Assembly: GCF_001027745.1 (NCBI RefSeq)
Contig: NZ_LECU01000006.1
Span: forward strand, 1-64,000
Length of the DNA: 64,000 bases
Origin: Pedobacter sp. BMA
GTDB lineage: Bacteria > Bacteroidota > Bacteroidia > Sphingobacteriales > Sphingobacteriaceae
Direction: 5' to 3'
The position numbers and the translations under genes are program-made. Below, in pieces: positions 27,292-36,551 of this stretch (positions are counted from its first letter, which is position 1; the number at the start of each line of letters is the position of its first letter). The notes beneath the pieces were generated by a model, which saw nothing but the letters and a program-made list of their open reading frames with translations, was not told the DNA's origin and did no database searches.

Positions 27292-28833
27292 TTATCTTGC
27301 CAGCGGCACCTCAACCCCTACCGGCCCGCCTGGTTCGCTTTCATTCTTCAGGCGATCCAAAGCTGTAACCAGGTAACTATAGCGCTTTCCGGCTTCCACA
27401 CTGGTATCAATAAATGTCAGATAATCCTCAAAACTGATTTTAAGAATGTTTTTGGGATCAAGCACCGAAATCTTCTCCCCTTCATCAAAACGATAAATCA
27501 CATACCCGGATGCGGTTTCTCCATCCTTTGCTTTTAGAGGATTCTGCCATTTTAAATGCACACCATCCTTAAGCGCGTCAGCAGTTAATGCCTGGGGTTC
27601 ATTCGGCGGAACTTCATCCAGCCATGGCATTTGTGGAGGTAAGGCCTGGTATTTATAAAGATCATTTTTCAGGGAATCACCTACGGCTCTACCCACAGTA
27701 CTTAATGATTTAGAACTGAAAAAAACACTCCCCTGAATTCTATTGTTGTCTCTGATATAGCGGATTTGCCGCGGAAGTTCTGAAAGGTTTCTCCAAGCCA
27801 GCTCCGCTTTAGAGTTTACCAGATAGGCGCCCTGACCAATATATACGTGGCGGGCGTAATTGTTATTGCTCCACCAGTCTACCAGCGTACCAAATGGGGC
27901 TACTCTTCTGGTAAAGGTAAAGTAGATCTGGGGATTGATATAGTCTACCCAGCCTTCTCTAACCCATTTCCTGCTATCAGCAAACAATTCTGCATAATTC
28001 GATAAGCCACTGGTTGCAGATCCTTCCGGATCTTCATTCTTATTCTTCCAGATACCAAAAGGACTCACACCAAACTTGACCCATTTTTTGTAATGATGGA
28101 TACTGTCATCCAACTGCTTGATCAGCATGTCTACATTGTTTCTGCGCCAGTCTCTGATGTCTGTAAAATTGTTAGGAAACTTACTGAACGTTGCGCTGTC
28201 ATTGATGGTTTGTCCCTCAATTTTATACGGATAAAAATAATCATCAAAATGAATCCCATCAACATCATAACCTTTCACTACATCTAAAATAACCTGAACA
28301 ATATACTCCCTTACATCAGGAATCCCGGGATCAAACTGCTTTTTGCCGCCATAGGTAAAAAACCAGTCGGGATGTTTACGAAAAGCATGATCTTCACTAA
28401 ACACCGTGCTGCTACTCATGCTTGCCCGGTAAGGGTTAAACCAGGCATGTAGCTCCATCCCCCTGAAATGAGATTCTTTTATGGCAAACGCCAATGGATC
28501 ATATCCCGGTGCTGGCGCCAGCCCTTGTTTACCCATCAGCCATTGACTCCAGGGCTCCCTCGACTTTGAATAAAACGCATCCCCGGCAGGCCTAACCTGT
28601 AAGATAATGGCGTTCATCCCCTGGCTTTTATGCCGCTCAAGGATGCCAATAAGTTCCTGTTTTTGCTGATCAACCGTTAAACCAGGGCGTGAAGGCCAAT
28701 CTATATTGGTTACTGTGGCTACCCAAACGCCCCTAAATTCTCTTTTTGGTGCAATTTTTGTTAAAGGTTGTGCATTTAATATATTCGGTATTACAGTTAA
28801 AGTTAAAAGTGCGTATAGTAAGTTTTTAAGCAT
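27292..28833 (-). CDS. GHL10-family (DUF187) glycosyl hydrolase-like protein
   Basis: 513-residue exported protein: signal peptide (about 1-21, ILNAQP), GHL10 catalytic-like barrel (about 28-370) beginning FRGVWVATVTNIDWPS with RPAGDAFY, HAWFNPYRA and DVDGIHFDDYFYP, and a C-terminal fibronectin-like domain (about 400-505). E. coli DigH (YddW), of this family, cleaves denuded peptidoglycan strands. That makes peptidoglycan glycan or a related amino-sugar chain a plausible substrate here. It is the first gene of a possible minus-strand group GHL10, NagX-like, LacI, with a 66-bp gap to the next gene. Confidence 0.88.
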   Translation of the reverse strand: MLKNLLYALLTLTVIPNILNAQPLTKIAPKREFRGVWVATVTNIDWPSRPGLTVDQQKQELIGILERHKSQGMNAIILQVRPAGDAFYSKSREPWSQWLMGKQGLAPAPGYDPLAFAIKESHFRGMELHAWFNPYRASMSSSTVFSEDHAFRKHPDWFFTYGGKKQFDPGIPDVREYIVQVILDVVKGYDVDGIHFDDYFYPYKIEGQTINDSATFSKFPNNFTDIRDWRRNNVDMLIKQLDDSIHHYKKWVKFGVSPFGIWKNKNEDPEGSATSGLSNYAELFADSRKWVREGWVDYINPQIYFTFTRRVAPFGTLVDWWSNNNYARHVYIGQGAYLVNSKAELAWRNLSELPRQIRYIRDNNRIQGSVFFSSKSLSTVGRAVGDSLKNDLYKYQALPPQMPWLDEVPPNEPQALTADALKDGVHLKWQNPLKAKDGETASGYVIYRFDEGEKISVLDPKNILKISFEDYLTFIDTSVEAGKRYSYLVTALDRLKNESEPGGPVGVEVPLAR

Positions 28834-29036
28834 TATTTCTGTATTGTTTTTTGTTCAAGGTGTGTGTTTTTGTTATTTTAATACAAATCAACATTAGCAT
28901 TAAACGATTTTTTTCAAAAAGTCTTATAATCTTTTTAAAAATTATAATTTGCGCCCGCTAAAATTAATTGTGTACCCCATTTACCTATGGAACAACAAAA
29001 GTATATTAATTTAAGAAGATACAGCATTATTAAAAA

Positions 29037-29939
29037 ATGGAACCACAAAAGATTAATAAGGGCGATAGAAACAAAATTTACTTCCTGGTCATCGTTATCG
29101 CTGCACTTGTTGGAGTAAATGCCTACCTTTTCTTTAAGGATCGACAGCAAAGCGAAAAGTTTGTTACTGTAAGCACGGAAAAGGATAAGTTGCGGCTAGA
29201 GGTTGAGAAAATTGAAGTGGAGCTGGATAAGGTGAACGCCCTGAACCTTGATCTGAACGATAAACTTGTGGAAGAACAAAAGCTTGCCCGGGAAAAAATT
29301 GAAGAATTAAAACAGTCACTGGAAAAGAATCAAATCACTCAGGGGGAGCTCGACAAGGCCAATTCGCAAATCAACGAACTCAAAACCTTTGTAAAGAATT
29401 ATAACGATCAGATCATACAACTTCAAAAAGACAATATCTTTTTAAAGAATAGTAAAGATAGCCTGGAAAATACCTTAAAAAGTATTAGCAACAAAGCTTC
29501 CAGCCTCGAGAGTGAAAACGCAAACCTGAATGCCAAGGTAAAGAAAGCCGCAGCCCTAAAACTCCAATCGGCCGACATCGTAGCTTTCAGAACTAAATCC
29601 AGCGGAAAAAAAATCGAAGTAACTAAATCTTCAACTGCAGAAAAGCTCAGTGTACGCTTCAATGTTGTGCCAAATCAGGTAGCCGAAAAAGGTCACCATA
29701 ATGTTTACCTTAGGGTTTTTGATCCTGCGGGAAACCTCCTTGCCGACGAAAGCAACCGTTTCGAAGCCGACGGTCAGGAAATGCAGTTCAGCCATTCCAT
29801 CTACATTGATTACAATAACGACGACAGCACCTATGTAATCGATTGGGCCAATCCAAAAGCATTTATAAAAGGAATCTACACCGTTATCCTATATGCAGAC
29901 GGAAATACCATGGGAAAAGCCCAGATCGAACTCAGGTAA
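29037..29939 (+). CDS. inner-membrane coiled-coil protein of unknown function
   Basis: 300 residues. One membrane segment (about 15-33) precedes a long heptad-rich coiled coil (about 45-175) and a C-terminal beta-rich domain (about 185-300) with KLSVRFNVVPN and HNVYLRVFDPAGNLL. No enzyme motif is seen. The C-terminal part resembles extracytoplasmic domains seen in Bacteroidota cell-envelope proteins, but I cannot name it. It is divergent from the GHL10 gene and its stop lies only 13 bp from the stop of the convergent sensor kinase. Confidence 0.75.
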   Translation: MEPQKINKGDRNKIYFLVIVIAALVGVNAYLFFKDRQQSEKFVTVSTEKDKLRLEVEKIEVELDKVNALNLDLNDKLVEEQKLAREKIEELKQSLEKNQITQGELDKANSQINELKTFVKNYNDQIIQLQKDNIFLKNSKDSLENTLKSISNKASSLESENANLNAKVKKAAALKLQSADIVAFRTKSSGKKIEVTKSSTAEKLSVRFNVVPNQVAEKGHHNVYLRVFDPAGNLLADESNRFEADGQEMQFSHSIYIDYNNDDSTYVIDWANPKAFIKGIYTVILYADGNTMGKAQIELR

Positions 29940-29952
29940 TTCCTGATGATGA

Positions 29953-32900
29953 TTAGGCCAGTTTCAAACTTAAATAAAAAGTCGTCCCTGTCCCACTACC
30001 CGAAGTAAATCTGATAGTCCCCCCTGCATTTTCTATTGCTTGTTTTACAAAGGCCAGCCCCAAACCGGTCCCAGAAGTTTTGGTAGTAAAATTAGGCACA
30101 AAAATCTTATCCTGCAGCATTTCAGGAATTCCCTGGCCGTTGTCTTTGACTTCAATGTATGCCCTTAAATCATCATTATACAAACTCACGTTGATAATGC
30201 AATGGGTATGGCTGTCCATTGCTTCAATTGCGTTTTTAAATAGGTTATTAAACGTTCGAAGCAGCTGGTCATGATCAGCCAGTAACCTGATATCATGATC
30301 AGTTTTATTGAACACATTAATTTCCACATTTTCAGTATTTTTATATACCTCCCTCGCCTGCTCAATAACCGGAACAATATCGAGCTTTTCAAGGTTCATA
30401 TCAGGCATTTTCGCAAAGTTTGAAAACTCAGAGGCAATTTTCGAAAGGCTTTCAATCTGCTCAATAAAAGATTTACTGAACTTATTAAATTTCAGCTCGA
30501 AATTCGGATCCTTCTCCCTCCACGATTTATCCAGCAGCTGCACACCGAGTTTCAACGGCGTAAGCGGGTTCTTGATTTCATGGGCAACCTGTTTGGCCAT
30601 TTCTCTCCACGCACTTTCCCGTTCAGACCGCGCAAGCTTCAAAGCACTTTCTTCCAGTGCCGCAATCATATTATTGTACTCTTTAATTAACGAACCAATT
30701 TCATCATGGCGCCGCCAAACTATCGGCTCACTCCTTTGCCCGATCTTGGTTTTACTGATACTTTCCTGAATAAAAGTCAGCGGACTGGTAATCTGATTAG
30801 CCAGAAATACCGCCAGAACACCAATGGCAACAAAAACCAATGCATAAATATTGATTAGATTACTCACAAACAAGGCAATTTTATCAGAATATTCTTCTTC
30901 ATTAGAATAGTTTGGAAGGCCAATGTAGGCCACTGTTTTATTCTGTGCATTTCTAACCGGGGCATAGGCTGCTGCATAGGTCAGCGTTCCAATTTTTTCC
31001 TCTGAATTGATGTATTCTGACCGGTTTAAACTGTGGAGGTACGCGTATGCCAATGGACCCATTTTTCTACCAATCACTTTATAATTATACAGTTTCGGAT
31101 ACGTAGTCATCAATAAGTTACCATCAACATCGTAGAGATTCAAGTCGGCATTATTGATGTCAGCAAAGTTGTTAAATTCAGCAACGGCATTTTCGTCATT
31201 GGCAATCGTTCCGTTGTTGAATATCTGCTTCTCGAAATTCTGCTGAACTTTTCTGATCTTATCTTTAATCAGCAAATCCTGCTGTCCACGGTACTCCTTA
31301 TCCATATAATAATAGGTTACCCAGCCTACTACAACCAGGGTAGCCACTACCGATAATACAATAACAACCTGGATTCTGGTTTTATAAAGAATCTTATTTG
31401 CATTGATCATCAGCGACCGGTTGATACTGAACCAGCCTACTTTATCGTCATCCAGACTTTTGATCAGCCAGATCAATCCATATAAAACCAGCGAAAAGAT
31501 GATGAACACCAGGAAAAAGAAAGATAAGGCAGCCAGGCGCTCCACATAATCAACCTTTTCCTTACTAATCACAATCATTTTACTCGCACTCGGCTTATAA
31601 ATCAAATGGCTGTAATGCAAATCAGGGTCATTGGTTACCACGAAGTCATCCAGCTTTCCTTTAAATATACTGCCATCCAAGGGATAGGTATAGTTACCCG
31701 ATTGGTTGAGTAATTTTTTATTACTGTATAAGGCAATGGAATAACCCTTGAATTCCTGATCCCGGGCCTGTTTCTGATCGCCTAAAAGATCTGGCAGCCG
31801 ATTATTGTAGTTATAGGGTTTAGATCGCAGCTCTAGTACCAGTGTTCCCAAAAGACTCCCTTTGTCCACAATGGAAATGATTCCAAAATAATCCTGGTAA
31901 CCAAAAGTATTATTAACCTGATAGAAATAATTCGATCCCTCAATTTTAACTGAGCCAACCTCAACCAGATTTTTATACTTGCTGATAGGCGGACTATCCG
32001 GATTGGCAATGGCCAGGCCGGAGCTGTTATAAGGATAAATCTGATAATCGTAACGGGTCAGATAACCATCCAGATAATCCTTGATGTGGTTTTTCAATAC
32101 CGCAGGATTTGTGGTTTGGATGTTGCTGAAATATTTGGTAAAAAAACCATCATTAACCAGCTCGTCACCCAGAATTCCAAGCGCTACAATGGCACTGGGA
32201 TCATAGGACGATTGCACCCTGGTAGCCAACGGCTCTCTTAAGCTTCGTTCTTTAATGTCTTTATACTTAGTGTACTTGATTGAAGTGTTAAAAGCCAGGC
32301 AAAAGAACACAATTGCAAATAATCCGATTGAAAATGTTTTCTCCTGAACATAAACCGCTCTGGCCACAATAAATAGAACCAGGGCAAACACAATGAAAAA
32401 GGCATTAAAGTCTACTACCAGTTTGTATACAAATACACCCAGAAAGCCCGCCAAAAATATAACGATCCGGTCTCTGTTGGTAATGTTGAGCTGCATACTC
32501 ACCGTTGCAGAGACAATGGTAATCAGATAAATCTGAAACCAGGCCAAACATAGAATCACAATCCCGACCCAGCTGGTGCCACTGAGCTTTAAGATATTGA
32601 TAATGTCGAAGTTAATCTTCGAATTGTAGATCAGCCCAAAGAAAATATCATCAGTTTGCCACCCGATCCATCCGATAAAAACCATCAGTAATGCCTGAAT
32701 GCATAAACCTACTGCCTTATTCTTTTTAACCCAGCCCGGAAACTGATATTGCGCTTTATGGTTAAACATGAAAAGCAAAAGCCATGTGGCAACGACAACA
32801 TTTAAAAGAAAATCGCCAAGGGATGGCATAAGGGAACTATCGGCGTAGATCTTCGGGTCGAACAACTCAAGCGCAAAGCGGTGGTTGAACCAGCCAAAGT

Positions 32901-33684
32901 ATAGATCAGAAAGCCTGAAAGCCAGAAAGAAAAATAACAAAAGGAATGTTGCCCAGGCGATATGCCCCCTCCGGGCAATGTATGAGCATAATGAGTTAAA
33001 GAACATACAAATGCAAGCGATACCTGCAATAAACATCCACAACTGGGTGTTGGAGTAATAAGAGTCGATGTAGCCAGGCTTAACCTTCAGGCCGAATAAA
33101 AATTTATCATCGCTGCTTTTAATAGTATAAATATCTTTATCCGTAAATGAAGCAATGGTTAACAGCCTGGATTTGGATAACAGCGGATCGAGATCGTTCT
33201 TGAAGTACTGGGTTTCTTTAAACTGATATTGCGACTGAATGGAGATTAAGAAAATAAAAGTAAAGTTCCCCTGCGTACTTTTAAACACCTCATACCAGCC
33301 ATTTAAAAGGTATAGTACCGAAATTCCTTCTTTAATCCCCAGCGGATCGATATCCGAAACCTTATAAGTGCTCCAGAATTTGAGCTGATTATTTTGATAG
33401 GTGAGCAGGTTAATCCCGTTGATTTTACGGTAAGTAGTAATGAAACGGATGGCATGCTCAGGTTTAAGATGAAACTGCCTGGCTAGTGCAACCTGCTGCT
33501 TATCGGCCAGAAAATCCTGTACTGCTTTTTCTTTGATCAACAGGTTTTCCTGTATCTCTTTGGCATCGCGGTCAAGGAGTTCATTTTTGGTAGTAAACCT
33601 GCTCAATGAAATAGAAGTTGCAATAAGGCAGCAGCCTAAAACAAACAAGAGAAACCTTATTTTTACACCAAAGCTCAATTTCAT
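29953..33684 (-). CDS. very large NtrY-like sensor histidine kinase
   Basis: 1,243-residue inner-membrane kinase. Order: TM near 8-26, an extracytoplasmic region, a block of about eight TM segments (about 210-470), a second large extracytoplasmic region (about 480-730), TM (about 735-755), further TM pair enclosing another sensor region (about 790-950), HAMP, HisKA with phospho-acceptor His1035 (VAHEIKNPLTPL) and HATPase with DNGQGIPE and TGLGLAF. The NPLTPL H-box is of the NtrY type. No response regulator is adjacent, so its partner lies elsewhere. The stimulus is unknown. Confidence 0.9.
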   Translation of the reverse strand: MKLSFGVKIRFLLFVLGCCLIATSISLSRFTTKNELLDRDAKEIQENLLIKEKAVQDFLADKQQVALARQFHLKPEHAIRFITTYRKINGINLLTYQNNQLKFWSTYKVSDIDPLGIKEGISVLYLLNGWYEVFKSTQGNFTFIFLISIQSQYQFKETQYFKNDLDPLLSKSRLLTIASFTDKDIYTIKSSDDKFLFGLKVKPGYIDSYYSNTQLWMFIAGIACICMFFNSLCSYIARRGHIAWATFLLLFFFLAFRLSDLYFGWFNHRFALELFDPKIYADSSLMPSLGDFLLNVVVATWLLLFMFNHKAQYQFPGWVKKNKAVGLCIQALLMVFIGWIGWQTDDIFFGLIYNSKINFDIINILKLSGTSWVGIVILCLAWFQIYLITIVSATVSMQLNITNRDRIVIFLAGFLGVFVYKLVVDFNAFFIVFALVLFIVARAVYVQEKTFSIGLFAIVFFCLAFNTSIKYTKYKDIKERSLREPLATRVQSSYDPSAIVALGILGDELVNDGFFTKYFSNIQTTNPAVLKNHIKDYLDGYLTRYDYQIYPYNSSGLAIANPDSPPISKYKNLVEVGSVKIEGSNYFYQVNNTFGYQDYFGIISIVDKGSLLGTLVLELRSKPYNYNNRLPDLLGDQKQARDQEFKGYSIALYSNKKLLNQSGNYTYPLDGSIFKGKLDDFVVTNDPDLHYSHLIYKPSASKMIVISKEKVDYVERLAALSFFFLVFIIFSLVLYGLIWLIKSLDDDKVGWFSINRSLMINANKILYKTRIQVVIVLSVVATLVVVGWVTYYYMDKEYRGQQDLLIKDKIRKVQQNFEKQIFNNGTIANDENAVAEFNNFADINNADLNLYDVDGNLLMTTYPKLYNYKVIGRKMGPLAYAYLHSLNRSEYINSEEKIGTLTYAAAYAPVRNAQNKTVAYIGLPNYSNEEEYSDKIALFVSNLINIYALVFVAIGVLAVFLANQITSPLTFIQESISKTKIGQRSEPIVWRRHDEIGSLIKEYNNMIAALEESALKLARSERESAWREMAKQVAHEIKNPLTPLKLGVQLLDKSWREKDPNFELKFNKFSKSFIEQIESLSKIASEFSNFAKMPDMNLEKLDIVPVIEQAREVYKNTENVEINVFNKTDHDIRLLADHDQLLRTFNNLFKNAIEAMDSHTHCIINVSLYNDDLRAYIEVKDNGQGIPEMLQDKIFVPNFTTKTSGTGLGLAFVKQAIENAGGTIRFTSGSGTGTTFYLSLKLA

Positions 33685-33710
33685 CGATTTTGATAAAGAT
33701 ATTAATTATT

Positions 33711-33751
33711 GATAAAAAACAACGCCATAAACTGTCTGGTTTATGGCGTTG
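33711..33751 (-). terminator. terminator of fabD
   Basis: 12-bp perfect stem AACGCCATAAAC (33721-33732) / GTTTATGGCGTT (33739-33750) followed on the minus strand by a T-run (33712-33718). Confidence 0.88.
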
Positions 33752-33774
33752 CAAATATTTGAAGAAGCTGTCAA

Positions 33775-34656
33775 TTAAGCCAAACCAGCACTACTGGTTT
33801 GAACCTCACGGCTTACTTTTTTAACCAATCCCTGCAATACATTTCCAGGCCCAACCTCAACAAAATCAGTTGCCCCATCTGCCAGCATATGCTCAACAGT
33901 CTGAGTCCAACGTACAGCGCCGGTTAATTGTTTGATCAAATTCGCTTTAATTTCTTGTGGGTCAGTATAAGGCTTTGCATCAACATTCTGATAAACCGGA
34001 CAAATCGGGGCAGAAATATTGGTTGCCTCAATTGCGGCCTGTAATTCTACCTTGGCGGGCTCCATCAAAGGCGAGTGAAATGCTCCCCCTACATTTAATT
34101 TCAATGCTCTTTTCGCTCCCGCTTCGGTTAACCTTGCACAAGCCAGGTCGATACCTTCAATACTACCGGAAATAACCAGTTGCCCAGGGCAGTTGTAATT
34201 AGCCGGAACAACTACGGCATCTATCTCCGCACAGATTTTCTCTACAACATCATCAGCTAATCCTAAAATAGCAGCCATTGTTGAAGGCTGTGCTTCACAT
34301 GCTTTTTGCATCGCATTTGCCCGCGCAATAACCAGCTTCAATCCATCCTCAAAACTGAGTGCATTGGCAGCCACTAAAGCAGAGAACTCTCCTAAAGAAT
34401 GTCCTGCAACCATATCAGGTTTAAACTCTTCGCTTAAAACCTTAGCCAGAATCACTGAATGCAAGAAAATTGCCGGCTGTGTTACATTGGTTTGTTTCAG
34501 TTCCTCGTCTGTTCCGCCAAACATGATATCGCTGATACGGAAACCGATAATTTCATTTGCTTTTTCAAATAATGCTGCAGCTTCGGGATTCTCATAAAGA
34601 TCTTTACCCATGCCCACAAATTGTGCTCCTTGTCCAGGAAAAATGTATGCTTTCAT
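33775..34656 (-). CDS. fabD: malonyl-CoA:ACP transacylase
   Basis: Loads malonate onto acyl carrier protein for fatty-acid synthesis in the cytoplasm. The 293-residue length fits FabD. Motifs: FPGQGAQFVGMG at the N-terminus, nucleophile Ser87 in GHSLGEF, catalytic His194 in GAFHSPLM, and VEVGPGNVLQGLVKK near the end. It is separated from the usual fab cluster; the next gene upstream on the same strand (folE) is 86 bp away. A strong terminator follows. Confidence 0.97.
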   Translation of the reverse strand: MKAYIFPGQGAQFVGMGKDLYENPEAAALFEKANEIIGFRISDIMFGGTDEELKQTNVTQPAIFLHSVILAKVLSEEFKPDMVAGHSLGEFSALVAANALSFEDGLKLVIARANAMQKACEAQPSTMAAILGLADDVVEKICAEIDAVVVPANYNCPGQLVISGSIEGIDLACARLTEAGAKRALKLNVGGAFHSPLMEPAKVELQAAIEATNISAPICPVYQNVDAKPYTDPQEIKANLIKQLTGAVRWTQTVEHMLADGATDFVEVGPGNVLQGLVKKVSREVQTSSAGLA

Positions 34657-34742
34657 TAAAAATTAAATTGGAGATATGGGGTTTTAGAAAAAGAAAACCT
34701 ATTGCTTAAACCCAGATATCTGATACTTTGTATTTAACTTGA

Positions 34743-35378
34743 TTAGTCTAAACTCGCTGTAATTAGCCTTAAAAACTCAGCTCTTGTTTTATCATTACTT
34801 AAAAACGTCCCGGTAAAAGCAGATGTGGTGGTGACAGAGTTTTGTTTCTGCACCCCGCGCATAGCCATACAAAGATGACGGCACTCCATTACCACCGCTA
34901 CACCCATCGGGTTTAGAGTATTCTGTATACAGTCTCTGATTTCATTGGTTAAACGTTCCTGCACCTGTAAACGACGCGCGAAAGCATCTACAACCCGGGG
35001 GATTTTACTTAACCCAACAATATGTCCGTTTGGAATATAAGCGATATGCGCTTTGCCGAAAAAAGGCAACATGTGGTGCTCACACATGGAATAAACTTCA
35101 ATATCTTTTACAACTACCATCTGGCTGTAGTCTTCTTCAAACATGGCCGACTTTAAAATCTCATCGGGTTTCAGGTCATAGCCATGGGTGAGATATTGTA
35201 AAGCTTTAGCCACACGCTCAGGTGTTTTAATCAAACCTTCACGTTCAGGGTCTTCACCCAGCTGACCCAGGATATCTTTATAGTGAGTGGCAACGGCTTC
35301 GATTTTTGCCTCATTATAGCGGTCTATTTTTACATAGCCGTCTCTGGATTCGCCTTTTAATACGTCTTTTGTGCTCAT
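34743..35378 (-). CDS. folE: GTP cyclohydrolase I
   Basis: Converts GTP to 7,8-dihydroneopterin triphosphate, the first step toward folate and, with QueD, queuosine. The 211-residue length is standard. Zinc and substrate motifs [18 protein letters not shown] and [13 protein letters not shown] are intact, and TSAFTGTFL is near the C-terminus. It starts 12 bp after queD, so the two are cotranscribed; queD uses its product. Confidence 0.97.
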   Translation of the reverse strand: MSTKDVLKGESRDGYVKIDRYNEAKIEAVATHYKDILGQLGEDPEREGLIKTPERVAKALQYLTHGYDLKPDEILKSAMFEEDYSQMVVVKDIEVYSMCEHHMLPFFGKAHIAYIPNGHIVGLSKIPRVVDAFARRLQVQERLTNEIRDCIQNTLNPMGVAVVMECRHLCMAMRGVQKQNSVTTTSAFTGTFLSNDKTRAEFLRLITASLD

Positions 35379-35390
35379 TAATTGGGGTTA

Positions 35391-35801
35391 TTAACCAAAG
35401 TATTCAACATAATTATTTTCCGTCTCATAGATTTTAACGCAATGCAAAATCGCGCCGCTCTCTGAAATCGGGCCCAGCAACTGTTTCCAGATTTCAATGG
35501 CCAGATTTTCTGTTGAGGCCAGTTTGCCTTTCATAAAATCGACATCCAGATTTAAGTTTTTATGGTCAACCTTATCTACAACATACGTATTCATTACATC
35601 CTTAAGCCACTTCAAATCTACAAGGAAACCAGTTTCGGGGTTTACCTCGCCTTTTACCGTAACGTATAACCAATAGTTATGTCCATGCCAGTTCGGATTG
35701 GCGCATTTACCATAAACTTCACTATTCTTATCATCGTCCCAATCGGTACGGGCTAATTTATGTGCGGCGTTAAATGATGCTTTTCTCGTTATATAAATCA
35801 T
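35391..35801 (-). CDS. queD: 6-carboxy-tetrahydropterin synthase / 6-pyruvoyl-tetrahydropterin synthase family
   Basis: Acts on dihydroneopterin triphosphate, giving 6-carboxytetrahydropterin for queuosine. Zinc ligands His14, His39 and His41 (SFNAAH, WHGHNY) and catalytic Cys33 (GKCANPN) are present. The start at 35801 (MIYITRKASF, 136 residues) is preferred over the longer frame to 35831, because a -7 element (TATATTTG, 35819-35826) lies between the two. It is first in a queD-folE operon. QueD versus PTPS-type specificity cannot be settled from the sequence; the bacterial context and folE favour QueD. Confidence 0.92.
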   Translation of the reverse strand: MIYITRKASFNAAHKLARTDWDDDKNSEVYGKCANPNWHGHNYWLYVTVKGEVNPETGFLVDLKWLKDVMNTYVVDKVDHKNLNLDVDFMKGKLASTENLAIEIWKQLLGPISESGAILHCVKIYETENNYVEYFG

Positions 35802-35818
35802 TATTATAAAATAAAGTA

Positions 35819-35826
35819 CAAATATA
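35819..35826 (-). promoter_or_regulatory. -7 element of queD-folE operon
   Basis: TATATTTG on the minus strand, 18 bp before the chosen queD start. No clear -33 element. Confidence 0.5.
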
Positions 35827-35887
35827 CTCATTAAGCTTTAAGACTAAAGAAAGCCATTTAATTAAAACAATCTCCTACATTTACCTG

Positions 35888-36511
35888 ATGAAAACTTTAG
35901 TTGTAGCCGCCACAAAAGCAGAACTGGCTTTTTTCTACCAGCATTTCAATTTGCCGGGAGGCGACTTTGTGGAGAGCAAAAGCTTCGATGTACTCATTAC
36001 CGGGGTTGGTATGGTAGCAACTGCTTTTGCCCTTGGGCAACACCTCAGTCCAAAATACAACCTGGTAGTAAACTTTGGTATAGCCGGTTGTTTCAATAGA
36101 AATATTGAATTGGGCACTGTTTTGAACATTACCGAGGATATTTTTGCCGAACTGGGGGCAGAAAACGGAAATGAATTTATCAGCATCACTGACCTGGGCT
36201 TTGGCGACAATCATTATAAGTCAAAAACGGACAAGAAAGTGGGGCTGCCTTTAGCAAAAGGTATTACCGTAAACTGTGTGACAGGGAGCGAGAAAAGTAT
36301 TGCAAGCCTGGTTAAGAGGTTCAGTCCAACAACAGAAAGCATGGAAGGCGCAGCTGTGCTATATGCCTGCAAACAACAGCATATAGACTGTATTCAGATT
36401 AGAAGTGTTTCCAATTATGTAGAACCCCGCAATAAAGAAAACTGGAAGATCGGTTTGGCGATTAAAAACCTGAACGATTGGGCCATCTCATTTATCGGAG
36501 AAATGAACTGA
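35888..36511 (+). CDS. mqnB: futalosine hydrolase
   Basis: Releases hypoxanthine from futalosine, giving dehypoxanthine futalosine in the alternative menaquinone pathway. The fold is that of nucleoside phosphorylases: LITGVGMVATAFALG, NFGIAGCF and the C-terminal ESMEGAAVLYAC with RSVSNYVEPRN. 207 residues, slightly short but normal for Bacteroidota. mqnD follows 40 bp downstream, which confirms the pathway. Confidence 0.94.
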   Translation: MKTLVVAATKAELAFFYQHFNLPGGDFVESKSFDVLITGVGMVATAFALGQHLSPKYNLVVNFGIAGCFNRNIELGTVLNITEDIFAELGAENGNEFISITDLGFGDNHYKSKTDKKVGLPLAKGITVNCVTGSEKSIASLVKRFSPTTESMEGAAVLYACKQQHIDCIQIRSVSNYVEPRNKENWKIGLAIKNLNDWAISFIGEMN

Positions 36512-36539
36512 GCATGACTTTTTAATTTTTCGCAGTAAC

Positions 36540-36547
36540 TACATTTG
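36540..36547 (+). promoter_or_regulatory. -7 element immediately before mqnD
   Basis: TACATTTG ends 5 bp before the mqnD ATG; if used, the mRNA would be nearly leaderless. It may be chance because mqnB-mqnD is probably an operon. Confidence 0.3.
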
Positions 36548-36551
36548 AAAC

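Noticed and set aside
30308..30769. 153-residue plus-strand frame
   Set aside because: Shadow of the sensor kinase coding region on the opposite strand.
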